DNA of 8,883 nt from Flavipsychrobacter sp. (GTDB lineage Bacteria > Bacteroidota > Bacteroidia > Chitinophagales > Chitinophagaceae), in assembly GCA_021156265.1 (NCBI GenBank), contig JAJNBR010000186.1:1-8883 (forward strand). The letters are read 5' to 3'. The notes under the pieces were generated by a model, which had not been told where the DNA came from, searched no databases, and saw only the letters and a list, made by a program, of their open reading frames with translations. The translations under genes and the position numbers were made by a program. Numbering within the stretch: the first letter of the stretch is position 1; every line of letters starts with the position of its first letter. This document shows positions 6,951 through 8,883 of the stretch, one piece after another.

Positions 6951-6971
6951 GGTAAAGATAGTAATTGAAGT

Positions 6972-7493
6972 TTACTTTTCAGTAGGGTGAAACGTCACGG
7001 TACTCGTCATCCCGTTTTCAGTAAAGCGAAGCTTTAAAACGGTGTCTTCCAACTGCACCACATCCATCTTTATCTTATTGCCGGTGCCCTTCATTTTCAT
7101 CTCGTCCAGTATCAGCGCACCTTCTTCATCAAAATACCAGTTGGTTGAGTCCGGCTGGCCGCTAAAGTTCATCATTGCTTTGCCGTCCTTCATGAAATGG
7201 AACCAGGTATTTTTAACAGAATGCTCCTGCATGGATTTGAAGTCATTCAACTGCAGCCGCAATGATTCGCGCATGCTATCGACGTTTTGCGTTCCGTACA
7301 AAGAGTCATTTTGTTTCGGAGTTGTATTCTTACCAAAAGTATCGAGAAAAGCGGCCTGGTCGGCGATCATCTGGTCCATTGTCGGGCTTTCCAGTGCTAC
7401 GGCCTGCCATTTCTTTGTGATCTTTTCTTCCTTTTTGTCTTTGCAAGCCGCAAAAATGACTACGATGGGAACGAGTAATAACAGTTTTTTCAT
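6972..7493 (-). CDS. Small lipoprotein of unknown function
   Basis: The 173-residue product starts at ATG 7493-7491. An in-frame upstream extension exists, but it overlaps the previous gene and would bury the signal peptide. The start MKKLLLLVPIVVIFAAC is a lipoprotein signal with Cys17 as the lipid attachment site. The next residues, KDKKEE, are highly charged, as in lipoproteins sent to the cell surface in Bacteroidota. The middle (about 35-95) looks helical and charged. The C-terminal part (about 97-170: WFHFMKDGKAMMNF, WYFDEEGALIL, VLKLRFTENG) has alternating strand patterns with aromatic starts, reminiscent of lipocalin-like small envelope proteins. I cannot name a family with confidence. 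The ATG follows the stop codon of the DUF4476 gene after only two bases, so the two are very likely translationally coupled and may act together. Confidence 0.8.
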   Translation of the reverse strand: MKKLLLLVPIVVIFAACKDKKEEKITKKWQAVALESPTMDQMIADQAAFLDTFGKNTTPKQNDSLYGTQNVDSMRESLRLQLNDFKSMQEHSVKNTWFHFMKDGKAMMNFSGQPDSTNWYFDEEGALILDEMKMKGTGNKIKMDVVQLEDTVLKLRFTENGMTSTVTFHPTEK

Positions 7494-7495
7494 AA

Positions 7496-8476
7496 CTATT
7501 GTGGTTGAAGCATAGAACGGAAATAGCCCTTCCATTCTTCAGTGGTTAATAAATTTTCCAGCCTTTGAAAAGCGGACTGGTCGGTGACACGTGGATATAT
7601 CTTTTTCATGTAGGTATATCGTTCGTTATCGCCTGGTAATATCTGTGTCAACTGCCGCACCTGGTTTGAGGTGAAACAATTGCCATCTATTTTTTCAAGA
7701 AGGTATTTAAGCTTGCCTGTCGTTGAGCGGGTGACAGCTTTTTGGTAGAGGCGGTCAAATGCCTCGTTGCTCATGGCTGTCGGGCAGTCGCTATTGACTA
7801 TCGCAAGCTTGTTTTTGACCACGCCGCCCGCCGGAACTGTGTTGCCCGAACGCTCGCTTTTCAGTTCCACATTGTCTATAAACACAGGGTCGTTATTTGC
7901 AGGGCTGCCTTTAGCCGGTTTCGTTGCGGGAATTTTTGCAACGGTTTTTGTTGGTTTCGGCGTTGAGGTTTTCGGGGGCTTTACTACTGCCACCGGCTTT
8001 GATTTAGGCTTGGTAGTAGGAGCCGGTTTATTGACGGCCGTCGGGCGGGGTTCAGAAGATGTCTGAGTAATATCGTCAACCGGTACGGTAGGTGTACCTA
8101 CCATGTGGGCCTTGTAATTATCATCCGCGGCTTTGTTCCCTTCGGCAATGTAAAACTGCCGGTGAATATCATAAAGCGAAAAGTCGGCCCCTTTTTTGGT
8201 CAGCAGAAACCCACGAAATCCATTTTCCGGTACATTGATAGTAAACTTCTGGGAGGGGTAAACGTTTTGCTGAAACAGGACCTCAATATTCATGGGTCCC
8301 GGTGCCAGTTCCGAGATGATGTAGTAATTCTTGCCAAAACGCGGCAGCATCTCGTTTTCATATTTTACATAGAACGGGGTTTCCTTGTCTCCCTGTATGT
8401 ATACGTACGAAAAATGCTGGGCATTTACGGCAGTAAAGCATAAACTGCAAATGATCAGTGCGAGGTGTCTCAGCAT
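7496..8476 (-). CDS. Secreted DUF4476-domain protein with Pro/Lys/Thr-rich linker
   Basis: The 326-residue product starts at the ATG at 8476-8474. A TTG two codons upstream is in frame but less likely. Residues 1-20 (MLRHLALIICSLCFTAVNAQ) form a signal peptide. Residues about 21-115 form a strand-rich N-terminal domain (YVYIQGDKETPFYVKY, YYIISELAPGPMNIEVLF) that I recognise only as a companion of DUF4476 in this lineage. Residues about 140-192 are a low-complexity linker of repeated Pro, Lys and Thr (for example KPAPTTKPKSKP), probably extended and disordered. The C-terminal 95 residues (SNEAFDRLYQ, LLEKIDGNCFTSNQVRQL, YMKKIYPRVTDQ) match the DUF4476 pattern of short helices around a Cys-x-Thr turn. 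The function is unknown and the location is probably periplasm or outer membrane. It starts 10 bases after the biotin carrier gene and ends 2 bases before the lipoprotein gene, indicating one operon. Confidence 0.85.
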   Translation of the reverse strand: MLRHLALIICSLCFTAVNAQHFSYVYIQGDKETPFYVKYENEMLPRFGKNYYIISELAPGPMNIEVLFQQNVYPSQKFTINVPENGFRGFLLTKKGADFSLYDIHRQFYIAEGNKAADDNYKAHMVGTPTVPVDDITQTSSEPRPTAVNKPAPTTKPKSKPVAVVKPPKTSTPKPTKTVAKIPATKPAKGSPANNDPVFIDNVELKSERSGNTVPAGGVVKNKLAIVNSDCPTAMSNEAFDRLYQKAVTRSTTGKLKYLLEKIDGNCFTSNQVRQLTQILPGDNERYTYMKKIYPRVTDQSAFQRLENLLTTEEWKGYFRSMLQPQ

Positions 8477-8486
8477 CGGCAAGAAA

Positions 8487-8883
8487 TTATTCCAGTTCGA
8501 TTAATACAGCGCCCTTTTCAACCGCTGTGCGTTCATCTACCCGTATCGATTTAACAGTGGCTGGTCCGCTGGCCTTGAGCACGTTCTCCATTTTCATTGC
8601 TTCAAGCACCAGGAGTCCGTCGCCTTTGTTGATCTGCTGGCCGGGTGTTACCAGTACTTTCAGAATCATGCCCGGCATGGGTGCTTTTACAGGTTCTATC
8701 TTTTGCATGGCCTTCAGGTCCATGCCCATACTGGTTAGCAGCTGGTCTATCGGTTCTTTTACAGCTATTTTGTACATCTGGCCATTCACGCGCACCGACA
8801 GTTCTTTCTTCCTGGTGTCCACATCCTCGATCATAGCTGTATAGCTTTTATTATTATACAGTATGCTTATCAGGCCGTTAGGC
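8487..8883 (-). CDS. Biotin carboxyl carrier protein (biotin/lipoyl-binding domain), 5' end beyond window
   Basis: The frame is open to the right edge of the window. The ATG at 8834-8832 is probably an internal methionine, because the codons upstream of it (NGLISILYNNKSYTA) fit this family's N-terminal region. The visible 131 codons hold a small N-terminal strand domain (KELSVRVNGQMYKIAVK), a short linker (KIEPVKAP), then a biotinyl domain with the APMPG turn and the EAMKMEN motif. The central Lys of that motif (codon 8594-8592) is the biotin attachment site. The domain ends with the usual VEKGAVLIELE. It carries CO2 from a biotin carboxylase to a carboxyltransferase in an acetyl- or propionyl-CoA carboxylase-type enzyme. 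In Bacteroidota the partner genes often lie upstream, here outside the window. The family is usually about 160 residues, so some 30 are missing. EAMKMEN with APMPG indicates biotin rather than lipoate. Confidence 0.93.
   Translation of the reverse strand, partial: PNGLISILYNNKSYTAMIEDVDTRKKELSVRVNGQMYKIAVKEPIDQLLTSMGMDLKAMQKIEPVKAPMPGMILKVLVTPGQQINKGDGLLVLEAMKMENVLKASGPATVKSIRVDERTAVEKGAVLIELE

Noticed and set aside
7767..8066. Plus-strand 99-residue open frame opposite the DUF4476 gene
   Set aside because: Its hydrophobic Gly/Val-rich product is the antisense reading of the Pro/Lys/Thr-rich linker, which easily leaves the opposite strand open.
1..8883. Mobile element, CRISPR array, tRNA or rRNA gene
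   Set aside because: I see no transposase or integrase reading frame, no terminal inverted repeats, no regularly spaced repeats and no conserved RNA gene motifs. Nearly all bases belong to ordinary coding sequence.

Overview
The window looks like a chromosomal segment of a Bacteroidota bacterium, most likely a Chitinophagaceae-type species. The evidence is a C-terminal type IX secretion (T9SS) sorting tail on a giant protease, DUF4397 and DUF4476 proteins, start codons without clear Shine-Dalgarno sequences, and a two-subunit-type pyruvate dehydrogenase E1 beta gene standing without its alpha partner. Nothing points to a plasmid, phage, insertion sequence, CRISPR array or structural RNA gene.

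Layout. At the left edge, on the minus strand, are the first 57 codons of a secreted DUF4397-type protein. After a 133-base divergent intergenic region comes a plus-strand gene of about 4.3 kb (305-4594) for a secreted, multidomain subtilisin-like (S8) peptidase. It is not intact. The reading frame changes near 721-733 and again near 2870-2898, leaving three fragments: one with the signal peptide, one with the catalytic triad and one with the T9SS tail. The two shifts cancel, so the two ends are in the same frame. Comparison of two related modules inside the gene suggests that the second break is a deletion of roughly 90-110 bases rather than a single-base error.

The rest lies on the minus strand. 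The peptidase stop codon directly abuts the stop codon of a geranylgeranyl-reductase-like FAD oxidoreductase (4595-5851). Upstream of that, a strong intrinsic terminator (5880-5905) ends the pyruvate dehydrogenase E1 beta gene (5928-6911). A 60-base gap with a perfect 14-base palindrome separates pdhB from a compact three-gene run: a biotin carrier protein whose 5' end lies beyond the right edge, then a secreted DUF4476 protein, then a small lipoprotein, with gaps of only 10 and 2 bases.

Function. The right half joins central carbon metabolism (pyruvate oxidation to acetyl-CoA, acyl-CoA carboxylation, probable isoprenoid reduction) to two uncharacterised envelope proteins. The left half is secreted-protein territory. 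I see no convincing new defence or mobile system. The most informative observations are the doubly broken peptidase, the edge-truncated genes, and the tight coupling of the DUF4476 and lipoprotein genes to a biotin carrier gene.
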